From NCBI GenBank assembly GCA_032622095.1, contig CP136064.1:868001-932000 (forward strand): DNA of 64,000 nucleotides. The letters run 5' to 3'. The position numbers and the translations under genes are program-made. The stretch comes from Siphonodentalium dalli (taxonomy: Eukaryota > Mollusca > Scaphopoda > Gadilida > Siphonodentaliidae). The notes below the pieces were generated by a model that worked only from the letters and a program-made list of their open reading frames with translations, had not been told where the DNA came from and searched no databases. Shown here one piece after another: positions 1 through 13,900 of the stretch (position 1 is its first letter; every line of letters begins with the position of its first letter).

Positions 1-1963
1 AATGACTGCAGAAAATATATATCTTCATGTTGGAATGCAAATGAATGTTTAAAGGAACAGATGTATCTCAACTTAAAGGGACATAAGTAACACCGTCACC
101 AACTTTAAGGGGTATCTGCTATAGATTGGTTACATGGTGGAGTATGGTTGGATATTTTCAATTTTGCGCATGTTTCTCCATACCGCGCCATGTAAAATCT
201 GGCCATATCCGAATCGGGTTGTCATTTACAATGACTGCAGAAAATAAATATCTTCATGTTGGACTGCAAATGTATGTTTAAAGGAACAGATGTATCTCAA
301 CTTAAAGGGACATAAGTAACACAGTCACCAACTTAAAGAGGTGTCTGATTTAGACTGGTTCCATGGTGGAGTACGGTTGGATATTTTCTATTTGGCGCAT
401 GTTTCTCCATACCGCGCCATGTCAAATCTGGCCATATCCGAATCGGGTTGTCATTTACAATGACTACAGAAAATAAATATCTTCATGTTGGAATGCAAAT
501 GTATGTTTAGAGGAACAGATGTATCTCAACTTAAAGGGACATAAGTAACACAGTCACCAACTTTAAGGGGTATCTGCTATAGACTGGTTCCATGGTGGAG
601 TACGGTTGGATATTTTCTATTTGGCGCATGTTTCTCCATACCGCGCCATGTCAAATCTGGCCATATCCGAATCGGGTTGTCATTTACAATGACTACAGAA
701 AATAAATATCTTCATGTTGGAATGCAAATGTATGTTTAGAGGAACAGATGTATCTCAACTTAAAGGGACATAAGTAACACAGTCACCAACTTTAAGGGGT
801 ATCTGCTATAGACTGGTTCCATGGTGGAGTACGGTTGGATATTTACTATTTGGCGCATGTTTCTCCATACCGCGCCATGTCAAATCTGGCCATATCCGAA
901 TCGGGTTGTCATTTACAATGACTACAGAAAATAAATATCTTCATGTTGGAATGCAAATGTATGTTTAAAGAAACAGATGTATCTCAACTTAAAGGGACAT
1001 AAGTAACACAGTCACCAACTTTAAGGGGTATCTGCTATAGACTGGTTCCATGGTGGAGTACTGTTGGATATTTTCAATTTGGCGCATGTTTCTCCCTACC
1101 GCGCCATGTCAAATCTGGCCATATCCGAATCGGGTTGTCATTTACAATGACTACAGAAAATAAATATCTTCATGGTGGAATGCAAATGTATGTTTAAAGG
1201 AACAGATGTATCTCAACTTAAAGGGACATAAGTAACACAGTCACCAACTTTAAGGGGTATCTGCTATAGACTGGTTCCATGGTGGAGTACGGTTGGATAT
1301 TTTCAATTTGGCGCATGTTTCTCCATACCGCGCCATGTCAAATCTGGCCATATCCGAATCGGGTTGTCATTTACAATGACTGCAGAAAATAAATATCTTC
1401 ATGTTGGAATGCAAATGTATGTTTAAAGGAACAGATGTATCTCAACTTAAAGGGACATAAGTAACACAGTCACCAACTTAAAGAGGTGTCTGATTTAGAC
1501 TGGTTCCATGGTGGAGTACGGTTGGATATTTTCTATTTGGCGCATGTTTCTCCATACCGCGCCATGTCAAATCTGGCCATATCCGAATCGGGTTGTCATT
1601 TACAATGACTACAGAAAATAAATATCTTCATGTTGGAATGCAAATGTATGTTTAAAGGAACACATGTATCTCAACTTAAAGGGACATAAGTAACAGTCAC
1701 CAACTTTAAGGGGTATCTGCTATAGACTGGTTCCATGGTGGAGTACGGTTGGATATTTTCAATTTGGCGCATGTTTTTCCATACCGCGCCATGTCAAATC
1801 TGGCCATATCCGAATCGGGTTGTCATTTACAATGACTACAGAAAATAAATATCTTCATGTTGGAAAGCAAATGTATGTTTAAAGGAACAGATGTAACTCA
1901 ACTTAAAGGGACATAAGTAACACAGTCACCAACTTAAAGGGGTATCTGCTATAGACTGGTTCC
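1..1963. repeat. Satellite block with variant HOR order
   Basis: The first 830 or so bases match the monomers from about 3436 onward, an offset of 15 monomers (3,435 bp). After the monomer carrying GGATATTTACTA (near 838) the order jumps to monomers resembling those at about 6.2 kb (TTTAAAGAAACAG near 965, then GTACTGTTGG with TCCCTACC). It then runs through monomers that the 20-mer HOR lacks but the 27.6-37 kb block shares (GTTTTTCC with GGAACACATG near 1660-1780). This looks like a deletion and recombination product of the longer HOR. A 2-bp shortening (TAACAGTCACC) lies near 1690. Confidence 0.8.
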
Positions 1964-4900
1964 ATGGTGGAGTACGGTTGGATATTTTCAATTTGGCGCA
2001 TGTTTCTCCATACCGCGCCATGTCAAATCTGGCCATATCCGAATCGGGTTGTTATTTACAATGACTGCAGAAAATATATATCTTCATGGTGGAATGCAAA
2101 TGTATGTTTAAAGGAACAGATGTATCTCAACTTAAAGGGACATAAGTAACACAGTCACCAACTTAAAGGGGTATCTGCTATAGACTGGTTCCATGGTGGA
2201 GTACGGTTGGATATTTTCAATTTGGCGCATGTTTCTCCCTACCGCGCCATGTCAAATCTGGCCATATCCGAATCGGGTTGTCATTTACAATGACTACAGA
2301 AAATAAATATCTTCATGTTGGAATGCAAATGTATGTTTAAAGGAACAGATGTATCTCAACTTAAAGGGACATAAGTAACACAGTCACCAACTGTAAGGGG
2401 TATCTGCTATAGACTGGTTCCATGGTGGAGTACGGTTGGATATTTTCAATTTGGCGCTTGTTTCTCCATACCGCGCCATGTCAAATCTGGCCATATCCGA
2501 ATCGGGTTGTCATTTACAATGACTGCAGAAAATATATATCTTCATGGTGGAATGCAAATGTATGTTTAAAGGAACAGATGTATCTCAACTTAAAGGGACA
2601 TAAGTAACACAGTCACCAACTTAAAGGGGTATCTGCTATAGACTGGTTCCATGGTGGAGTACGGTTGGATATTTTCAATTTGGCGCATGTTTCTCCCTAC
2701 CGCGCCATGTCAAATCTGGCCATATCCGAATCGGGTTGTCATTTACAATGACTACAGAAAATAAATATCTTCATGTTGGAATGCAAATGTATGTTTAAAG
2801 GAACAGATGTATCTCAACTTAAAGGGACATAAGTAACACAGTCACCAACTTTAAGGGGTATCTGCTATAGACTGGTTCCATGGTGGAGTACGGTTGGATA
2901 TTTTCAATTTGGCGCTTGTTTCTCCATACCGCGCCATGTCAAATCTGGCCATATCCGAATCGGGTTGTCATTTACAATGACTGCAGAAAATAAATATCTT
3001 CATGTTGGAATGCAAATGTTTGTTTAAAGGAACAGATGTATCTCAACTTAAAGGGACATAAGTAACACAGTCACCAACTTAAAGGGGTATCTGCTATAGA
3101 CTGGTTCCATGGTGGAGTACGGTTGGATATTTTCAATTTGGCGCATGTTTCTCCATACCGCGCCATGTCAAATCTGGCCCTATCCGAATCGGGTTGTCAT
3201 TTACAATGACTGCAGAAAATATATATCTTCATGGTGGAATGCAAATGTATGTTTAAAGGAACAGATGTATCTCAACTTAAAGGGACATAAGTAACACAGT
3301 CACCAACTTTAAGGGGTATCTGCTATAGACTGGTTCCATGGTGGAGTACGGTTGGATATTTTCAATTTGGAGCATGTTTCTCCATACCGCGCCATGTCAA
3401 ATCTGGCCATATCCGAATCGGGTTGTCATTTACAATGACTGCAGAAAATATATATCTTCATGTTGGAATGCAAATGAATGTTTAAAGGAACAGATGTATC
3501 TCAACTTAAAGGGACATAAGTAACACCGTCACCAACTTTAAGGGGTATCTGCTATAGATTGGTTACATGGTGGAGTATGGTTGGATATTTTCAATTTTGC
3601 GCATGTTTCTCCATACCGCGCCATGTAAAATCTGGCCATATCCGAATCGGGTTGTCATTTACAATGACTGCAGAAAATAAATATCTTCATGTTGGACTGC
3701 AAATGTATGTTTAAAGGAACAGATGTATCTCAACTTAAAGGGACATAAGTAACACAGTCACCAACTTAAAGAGGTGTCTGATTTAGACTGGTTCCATGGT
3801 GGAGTACGGTTGGATATTTTCTATTTGGCGCATGTTTCTCCATACCGCGCCATGTCAAATCTGGCCATATCCGAATCGGGTTGTCATTTACAATGACTAC
3901 AGAAAATAAATATCTTCATGTTGGAATGCAAATGTATGTTTAGAGGAACAGATGTATCTCAACTTAAAGGGACATAAGTAACACAGTCACCAACTTTAAG
4001 GGGTATCTGCTATAGACTGGTTCCATGGTGGAGTACGGTTGGATATTTTCTATTTGGCGCATGTTTCTCCATACCGCGCCATGTCAAATCTGGCCATATC
4101 CGAATCGGGTTGTCATTTACAATGACTACAGAAAATAAATATCTTCATGTTGGAATGCAAATGTATGTTTAGAGGAACAGATGTATCTCAACTTAAAGGG
4201 ACATAAGTAACACAGTCACCAACTTTAAGGGGTATCTGCTATAGACTGGTTCCATGGTGGAGTACGGTTGGATATTTACTATTTGGCGCATGTTTCTCCA
4301 TACCGCGCCATGTCAAATCTGGCCATATCCGAATCGGGTTGTCATTTACAATGACTACAGAAAATATATATCTTCATGTTGGAATGCAAATGTATGTTTA
4401 AAGGAACAGATGTATCTCAACTTAAAGGGACATAAGTAACACCGTCACCAACTTTAAGGGGTATCTGCTAAGACTGGTTCCATGGTGGAGTACTGTTGTA
4501 TATTTTCAATTTGGCGCATGTTTTTCCATACCGCGCCATGTCAAATCTGGCCATATCCGAATCGGGTTGTCATTTACAATGACTACAGAAAATAAATATC
4601 TTCATGTTGGAATGCAAATGTATGTTTAAAGGAACAGATGTATCTCAACTTAAAGGGACATAAGTAACACAGTCACCAACTGTAAGGGGTATCTGCTATA
4701 GACTGGTTCCATGGTGGAGTACGGTTGGATATTTTCAATTTGGCGCTTGTTTCTCCATACCGCGCCATGTCAAATCTGGCCATATCCGAATCGGGTTGTC
4801 ATTTACAATGACTGCAGAAAATATATATCTTCATGGTGGAATGCAAATGTATGTTTAAAGGAACAGATGTATCTCAACTTAAAGGGACATAAGTAACACA

Positions 4901-7900
4901 GTCACCAACTTAAAGGGGTATCTGCTATAGACTGGTTCCATGGTGGAGTACGGTTGGATATTTTCAATTTGGCGCATGTTTCTCCCTACCGCGCCATGTC
5001 AAATCTGGCCATATCCGAATCGGGTTGTCATTTACAATGACTACAGAAAATAAATATCTTCATGTTGGAATGCAAATGTATGTTTAAAGGAACAGATGTA
5101 TCTCAACTTAAAGGGACATAAGTAACACAGTCACCAACTTTAAGGGGTATCTGCTATAGACTGGTTCCATGGTGGAGTACGGTTGGATATTTTCAATTTG
5201 GCGCTTGTTTCTCCATACCGCGCCATGTCAAATCTGGCCATATCCGAATCGGGTTGTCATTTACAATGACTGCAGAAAATATATATCTTCATGTTGGAAT
5301 GCAAATGTATGTTTAAAGGAACAGATGTATCTCAACTTAAAGGGACATAAGTAACACAGTCACCAACTTTAAGGGGTATCTGCTATAGACTGGTTCCATG
5401 GTGGAGTACGGTTGGATATTTTCTATTTGGCGCATGTTTCTCCATACCGCGCCATGTCAAATCTGGCCATATCCGAATCGGGTTGTCATTTACAATGACT
5501 GCAGAAAATATATATCTTCATGTTGGAATGCAAATGTATGTTTAAAGGAACAGATGTATCTCAACTTAAAGGGACATAAGTAACACAGTCACCAACTTTA
5601 AGGGGTATCTGCTATAGACTGGTTCCATGGTGGAGTACGGTTGGATATTTTCAATTTGGCGCATGTTTCTCCCTACCGCGCCATGTCAGATCTGGCCATA
5701 TCCGAATCGGGTTGTCATTTACAATGACTGCAGAAAATAAATATCTTCATGTTGGAATGCAAATGTATGTTTAAAGGAACAGATGTATCTCAACTTAAAG
5801 GGACATAAGTAACACAGTCACCAACTTTAAGGGGTATCTGCTATAGACTGGTTACATGGTGGAGTACGGTTGGATATTTTCAATTTTGCGCATGTTTCTC
5901 CATACCGCGCCATGTCAAATCTGGCCATATCCTAATCGGGTTGTCATTTACAATGACTGCAGCAAATAAATATCTTCATGTTAGAATGCAAATGTATGTT
6001 TAAAGGAACAGATGTATCTCAACTTAAAGGGACATAAGTAACACAGTCACCAACTTAAAGAGGTGTCTGATTTAGACTGGTTCCATGGTGGAGTACGGTT
6101 GGATATTTTCTATTTGGCGCATGTTTCTCCATACCGCGCCATGTCAAATCTGGCCATATCCGAATCGGGTTGTCATTTACAATGACTACAGAAAATAAAT
6201 ATCTTCATGTTGGAATGCAAATGTATGTTTAAAGAAACAGATGTATCTCAACTTAAAGGGACATAAGTAACACAGTCACCAACTTTAAGGGGTATCTGCT
6301 ATAGACTGGTTCCATGGTGGAGTACTGTTGGATATTTTCAATTTGGCGCATGTTTCTCCCTACCGCGCCATGTCAAATCTGGCCATATCCGAATCGGGTT
6401 GTCATTTACAATGACTACAGAAAATAAATATCTTCATGTTGGAAAGCAAATGTATGTTTAAAGGAACAGATGTAACTCAACTTAAAGGGACATAAGTAAC
6501 ACAGTCACCAACTTAAAGGGGTATCTGCTATAGACTGGTTCCATGGTGGAGTACGGTTGGATATTTTCAATTTGGCGCATGTTTCTCCATACCGCGCCAT
6601 GTCAAATCTGGCCATATCCGAATCGGGTTGTTATTTACAATGACTGCAGAAAATATATATCTTCATGGTGGAATGCAAATGTATGTTTAAAGGAACAGAT
6701 GTATCTCAACTTAAAGGGACATAAGTAACACAGTCACCAACTTAAAGGGGTATCTGCTATAGACTGGTTCCATGGTGGAGTACGGTTGGATATTTTCAAT
6801 TTGGCGCATGTTTCTCCCTACCGCGCCATGTCAAATCTGGCCATATCCGAATCGGGTTGTCATTTACAATGACTACAGAAAATAAATATCTTCATGTTGG
6901 AATGCAAATGTATGTTTAAAGGAACAGATGTATCTCAACTTAAAGGGACATAAGTAACACAGTCACCAACTGTAAGGGGTATCTGCTATAGACTGGTTCC
7001 ATGGTGGAGTACGGTTGGATATTTTCAATTTGGCGCTTGTTTCTCCATACCGCGCCATGTCAAATCTGGCCATATCCGAATCGGGTTGTCATTTACAATG
7101 ACTGCAGAAAATATATATCTTCATGGTGGAATGCAAATGTATGTTTAAAGGAACAGATGTATCTCAACTTAAAGGGACATAAGTAACACAGTCACCAACT
7201 TAAAGGGGTATCTGCTATAGACTGGTTCCATGGTGGAGTACGGTTGGATATTTTCAATTTGGCGCATGTTTCTCCCTACCGCGCCATGTCAAATCTGGCC
7301 ATATCCGAATCGGGTTGTCATTTACAATGACTACAGAAAATAAATATCTTCATGTTGGAATGCAAATGTATGTTTAAAGGAACAGATGTATCTCAACTTA
7401 AAGGGACATAAGTAACACAGTCACCAACTTTAAGGGGTATCTGCTATAGACTGGTTCCATGGTGGAGTACGGTTGGATATTTTCAATTTGGCGCTTGTTT
7501 CTCCATACCGCGCCATGTCAAATCTGGCCATATCCGAATCGGGTTGTCATTTACAATGACTGCAGAAAATAAATATCTTCATGTTGGAATGCAAATGTTT
7601 GTTTAAAGGAACAGATGTATCTCAACTTAAAGGGACATAAGTAACACAGTCACCAACTTAAAGGGGTATCTGCTATAGACTGGTTCCATGGTGGAGTACG
7701 GTTGGATATTTTCAATTTGGCGCATGTTTCTCCATACCGCGCCATGTCAAATCTGGCCCTATCCGAATCGGGTTGTCATTTACAATGACTGCAGAAAATA
7801 TATATCTTCATGGTGGAATGCAAATGTATGTTTAAAGGAACAGATGTATCTCAACTTAAAGGGACATAAGTAACACAGTCACCAACTTTAAGGGGTATCT

Positions 7901-10900
7901 GCTATAGACTGGTTCCATGGTGGAGTACGGTTGGATATTTTCAATTTGGAGCATGTTTCTCCATACCGCGCCATGTCAAATCTGGCCATATCCGAATCGG
8001 GTTGTCATTTACAATGACTGCAGAAAATATATATCTTCATGTTGGAATGCAAATGAATGTTTAAAGGAACAGATGTATCTCAACTTAAAGGGACATAAGT
8101 AACACCGTCACCAACTTTAAGGGGTATCTGCTATAGATTGGTTACATGGTGGAGTATGGTTGGATATTTTCAATTTTGCGCATGTTTCTCCATACCGCGC
8201 CATGTAAAATCTGGCCATATCCGAATCGGGTTGTCATTTACAATGACTGCAGAAAATAAATATCTTCATGTTGGACTGCAAATGTATGTTTAAAGGAACA
8301 GATGTATCTCAACTTAAAGGGACATAAGTAACACAGTCACCAACTTAAAGAGGTGTCTGATTTAGACTGGTTCCATGGTGGAGTACGGTTGGATATTTTC
8401 TATTTGGCGCATGTTTCTCCATACCGCGCCATGTCAAATCTGGCCATATCCGAATCGGGTTGTCATTTACAATGACTACAGAAAATAAATATCTTCATGT
8501 TGGAATGCAAATGTATGTTTAGAGGAACAGATGTATCTCAACTTAAAGGGACATAAGTAACACAGTCACCAACTTTAAGGGGTATCTGCTATAGACTGGT
8601 TCCATGGTGGAGTACGGTTGGATATTTTCTATTTGGCGCATGTTTCTCCATACCGCGCCATGTCAAATCTGGCCATATCCGAATCGGGTTGTCATTTACA
8701 ATGACTACAGAAAATAAATATCTTCATGTTGGAATGCAAATGTATGTTTAGAGGAACAGATGTATCTCAACTTAAAGGGACATAAGTAACACAGTCACCA
8801 ACTTTAAGGGGTATCTGCTATAGACTGGTTCCATGGTGGAGTACGGTTGGATATTTACTATTTGGCGCATGTTTCTCCATACCGCGCCATGTCAAATCTG
8901 GCCATATCCGAATCGGGTTGTCATTTACAATGACTACAGAAAATATATATCTTCATGTTGGAATGCAAATGTATGTTTAAAGGAACAGATGTATCTCAAC
9001 TTAAAGGGACATAAGTAACACCGTCACCAACTTTAAGGGGTATCTGCTAAGACTGGTTCCATGGTGGAGTACTGTTGTATATTTTCAATTTGGCGCATGT
9101 TTTTCCATACCGCGCCATGTCAAATCTGGCCATATCCGAATCGGGTTGTCATTTACAATGACTACAGAAAATAAATATCTTCATGTTGGAATGCAAATGT
9201 ATGTTTAAAGGAACAGATGTATCTCAACTTAAAGGGACATAAGTAACACAGTCACCAACTTAAAGAGGTGTCTGATTTAGACTGGTTCCATGGTGGAGTA
9301 CGGTTGGATATTTTCTATTTGGCGCATGTTTCTCCATACCGCGCCATGTCAAATCTGGCCATATCCGAATCGGGTTGTCATTTACAATGACTACAGAAAA
9401 TAAATATCTTCATGTTGGAATGCAAATGTATGTTTAGAGGAACAGATGTATCTCAACTTAAAGGGACATAAGTAACACAGTCACCAACTTTAAGGGGTAT
9501 CTGCTATAGACTGGTTCCATGGTGGAGTACGGTTGGATATTTTCTATTTGGCGCATGTTTCTCCATACCGCGCCATGTCAAATCTGGCCATATCCGAATC
9601 GGGTTGTCATTTACAATGACTACAGAAAATAAATATCTTCATGTTGGAATGCAAATGTATGTTTAGAGGAACAGATGTATCTCAACTTAAAGGGACATAA
9701 GTAACACAGTCACCAACTTTAAGGGGTATCTGCTATAGACTGGTTCCATGGTGGAGTACGGTTGGATATTTACTATTTGGCGCATGTTTCTCCATACCGC
9801 GCCATGTCAAATCTGGCCATATCCGAATCGGGTTGTCATTTACAATGACTACAGAAAATATATATCTTCATGTTGGAATGCAAATGTATGTTTAAAGGAA
9901 CAGATGTATCTCAACTTAAAGGGACATAAGTAACACCGTCACCAACTTTAAGGGGTATCTGCTAAGACTGGTTCCATGGTGGAGTACTGTTGTATATTTT
10001 CAATTTGGCGCATGTTTTTCCATACCGCGCCATGTCAAATCTGGCCATATCCGAATCGGGTTGTCATTTACAATGACTACAGAAAATAAATATCTTCATG
10101 TTGGAATGCAAATGTATGTTTAAAGGAACAGATGTATCTCAACTTAAAGGGACATAAGTAACACAGTCACCAACTGTAAGGGGTATCTGCTATAGACTGG
10201 TTCCATGGTGGAGTACGGTTGGATATTTTCAATTTGGCGCTTGTTTCTCCATACCGCGCCATGTCAAATCTGGCCATATCCGAATCGGGTTGTCATTTAC
10301 AATGACTGCAGAAAATATATATCTTCATGGTGGAATGCAAATGTATGTTTAAAGGAACAGATGTATCTCAACTTAAAGGGACATAAGTAACACAGTCACC
10401 AACTTAAAGGGGTATCTGCTATAGACTGGTTCCATGGTGGAGTACGGTTGGATATTTTCAATTTGGCGCATGTTTCTCCCTACCGCGCCATGTCAAATCT
10501 GGCCATATCCGAATCGGGTTGTCATTTACAATGACTACAGAAAATAAATATCTTCATGTTGGAATGCAAATGTATGTTTAAAGGAACAGATGTATCTCAA
10601 CTTAAAGGGACATAAGTAACACAGTCACCAACTTTAAGGGGTATCTGCTATAGACTGGTTCCATGGTGGAGTACGGTTGGATATTTTCAATTTGGCGCTT
10701 GTTTCTCCATACCGCGCCATGTCAAATCTGGCCATATCCGAATCGGGTTGTCATTTACAATGACTGCAGAAAATATATATCTTCATGTTGGAATGCAAAT
10801 GTATGTTTAAAGGAACAGATGTATCTCAACTTAAAGGGACATAAGTAACACAGTCACCAACTTTAAGGGGTATCTGCTATAGACTGGTTCCATGGTGGAG

Positions 10901-13900
10901 TACGGTTGGATATTTTCTATTTGGCGCATGTTTCTCCATACCGCGCCATGTCAAATCTGGCCATATCCGAATCGGGTTGTCATTTACAATGACTGCAGAA
11001 AATATATATCTTCATGTTGGAATGCAAATGTATGTTTAAAGGAACAGATGTATCTCAACTTAAAGGGACATAAGTAACACAGTCACCAACTTTAAGGGGT
11101 ATCTGCTATAGACTGGTTCCATGGTGGAGTACGGTTGGATATTTTCAATTTGGCGCATGTTTCTCCCTACCGCGCCATGTCAGATCTGGCCATATCCGAA
11201 TCGGGTTGTCATTTACAATGACTGCAGAAAATAAATATCTTCATGTTGGAATGCAAATGTATGTTTAAAGGAACAGATGTATCTCAACTTAAAGGGACAT
11301 AAGTAACACAGTCACCAACTTTAAGGGGTATCTGCTATAGACTGGTTACATGGTGGAGTACGGTTGGATATTTTCAATTTTGCGCATGTTTCTCCATACC
11401 GCGCCATGTCAAATCTGGCCATATCCTAATCGGGTTGTCATTTACAATGACTGCAGCAAATAAATATCTTCATGTTAGAATGCAAATGTATGTTTAAAGG
11501 AACAGATGTATCTCAACTTAAAGGGACATAAGTAACACAGTCACCAACTTAAAGAGGTGTCTGATTTAGACTGGTTCCATGGTGGAGTACGGTTGGATAT
11601 TTTCTATTTGGCGCATGTTTCTCCATACCGCGCCATGTCAAATCTGGCCATATCCGAATCGGGTTGTCATTTACAATGACTACAGAAAATAAATATCTTC
11701 ATGTTGGAATGCAAATGTATGTTTAAAGAAACAGATGTATCTCAACTTAAAGGGACATAAGTAACACAGTCACCAACTTTAAGGGGTATCTGCTATAGAC
11801 TGGTTCCATGGTGGAGTACTGTTGGATATTTTCAATTTGGCGCATGTTTCTCCCTACCGCGCCATGTCAAATCTGGCCATATCCGAATCGGGTTGTCATT
11901 TACAATGACTACAGAAAATAAATATCTTCATGTTGGAAAGCAAATGTATGTTTAAAGGAACAGATGTAACTCAACTTAAAGGGACATAAGTAACACAGTC
12001 ACCAACTTAAAGGGGTATCTGCTATAGACTGGTTCCATGGTGGAGTACGGTTGGATATTTTCAATTTGGCGCATGTTTCTCCATACCGCGCCATGTCAAA
12101 TCTGGCCATATCCGAATCGGGTTGTTATTTACAATGACTGCAGAAAATATATATCTTCATGGTGGAATGCAAATGTATGTTTAAAGGAACAGATGTATCT
12201 CAACTTAAAGGGACATAAGTAACACAGTCACCAACTTAAAGGGGTATCTGCTATAGACTGGTTCCATGGTGGAGTACGGTTGGATATTTTCAATTTGGCG
12301 CATGTTTCTCCCTACCGCGCCATGTCAAATCTGGCCATATCCGAATCGGGTTGTCATTTACAATGACTACAGAAAATAAATATCTTCATGTTGGAATGCA
12401 AATGTATGTTTAAAGGAACAGATGTATCTCAACTTAAAGGGACATAAGTAACACAGTCACCAACTGTAAGGGGTATCTGCTATAGACTGGTTCCATGGTG
12501 GAGTACGGTTGGATATTTTCAATTTGGCGCTTGTTTCTCCATACCGCGCCATGTCAAATCTGGCCATATCCGAATCGGGTTGTCATTTACAATGACTGCA
12601 GAAAATATATATCTTCATGGTGGAATGCAAATGTATGTTTAAAGGAACAGATGTATCTCAACTTAAAGGGACATAAGTAACACAGTCACCAACTTAAAGG
12701 GGTATCTGCTATAGACTGGTTCCATGGTGGAGTACGGTTGGATATTTTCAATTTGGCGCATGTTTCTCCCTACCGCGCCATGTCAAATCTGGCCATATCC
12801 GAATCGGGTTGTCATTTACAATGACTACAGAAAATAAATATCTTCATGTTGGAATGCAAATGTATGTTTAAAGGAACAGATGTATCTCAACTTAAAGGGA
12901 CATAAGTAACACAGTCACCAACTTTAAGGGGTATCTGCTATAGACTGGTTCCATGGTGGAGTACGGTTGGATATTTTCAATTTGGCGCTTGTTTCTCCAT
13001 ACCGCGCCATGTCAAATCTGGCCATATCCGAATCGGGTTGTCATTTACAATGACTGCAGAAAATAAATATCTTCATGTTGGAATGCAAATGTTTGTTTAA
13101 AGGAACAGATGTATCTCAACTTAAAGGGACATAAGTAACACAGTCACCAACTTAAAGGGGTATCTGCTATAGACTGGTTCCATGGTGGAGTACGGTTGGA
13201 TATTTTCAATTTGGCGCATGTTTCTCCATACCGCGCCATGTCAAATCTGGCCCTATCCGAATCGGGTTGTCATTTACAATGACTGCAGAAAATATATATC
13301 TTCATGGTGGAATGCAAATGTATGTTTAAAGGAACAGATGTATCTCAACTTAAAGGGACATAAGTAACACAGTCACCAACTTTAAGGGGTATCTGCTATA
13401 GACTGGTTCCATGGTGGAGTACGGTTGGATATTTTCAATTTGGAGCATGTTTCTCCATACCGCGCCATGTCAAATCTGGCCATATCCGAATCGGGTTGTC
13501 ATTTACAATGACTGCAGAAAATATATATCTTCATGTTGGAATGCAAATGAATGTTTAAAGGAACAGATGTATCTCAACTTAAAGGGACATAAGTAACACC
13601 GTCACCAACTTTAAGGGGTATCTGCTATAGATTGGTTACATGGTGGAGTATGGTTGGATATTTTCAATTTTGCGCATGTTTCTCCATACCGCGCCATGTA
13701 AAATCTGGCCATATCCGAATCGGGTTGTCATTTACAATGACTGCAGAAAATAAATATCTTCATGTTGGACTGCAAATGTATGTTTAAAGGAACAGATGTA
13801 TCTCAACTTAAAGGGACATAAGTAACACAGTCACCAACTTAAAGAGGTGTCTGATTTAGACTGGTTCCATGGTGGAGTACGGTTGGATATTTTCTATTTG

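Noticed and set aside
2035-2055. CENP-B box-like sequence around CCGAATCGGG in each monomer
   Set aside because: Only the A-x-x-CGGG part of the 17-bp box matches; the TTCG half is absent at the required spacing on either strand.
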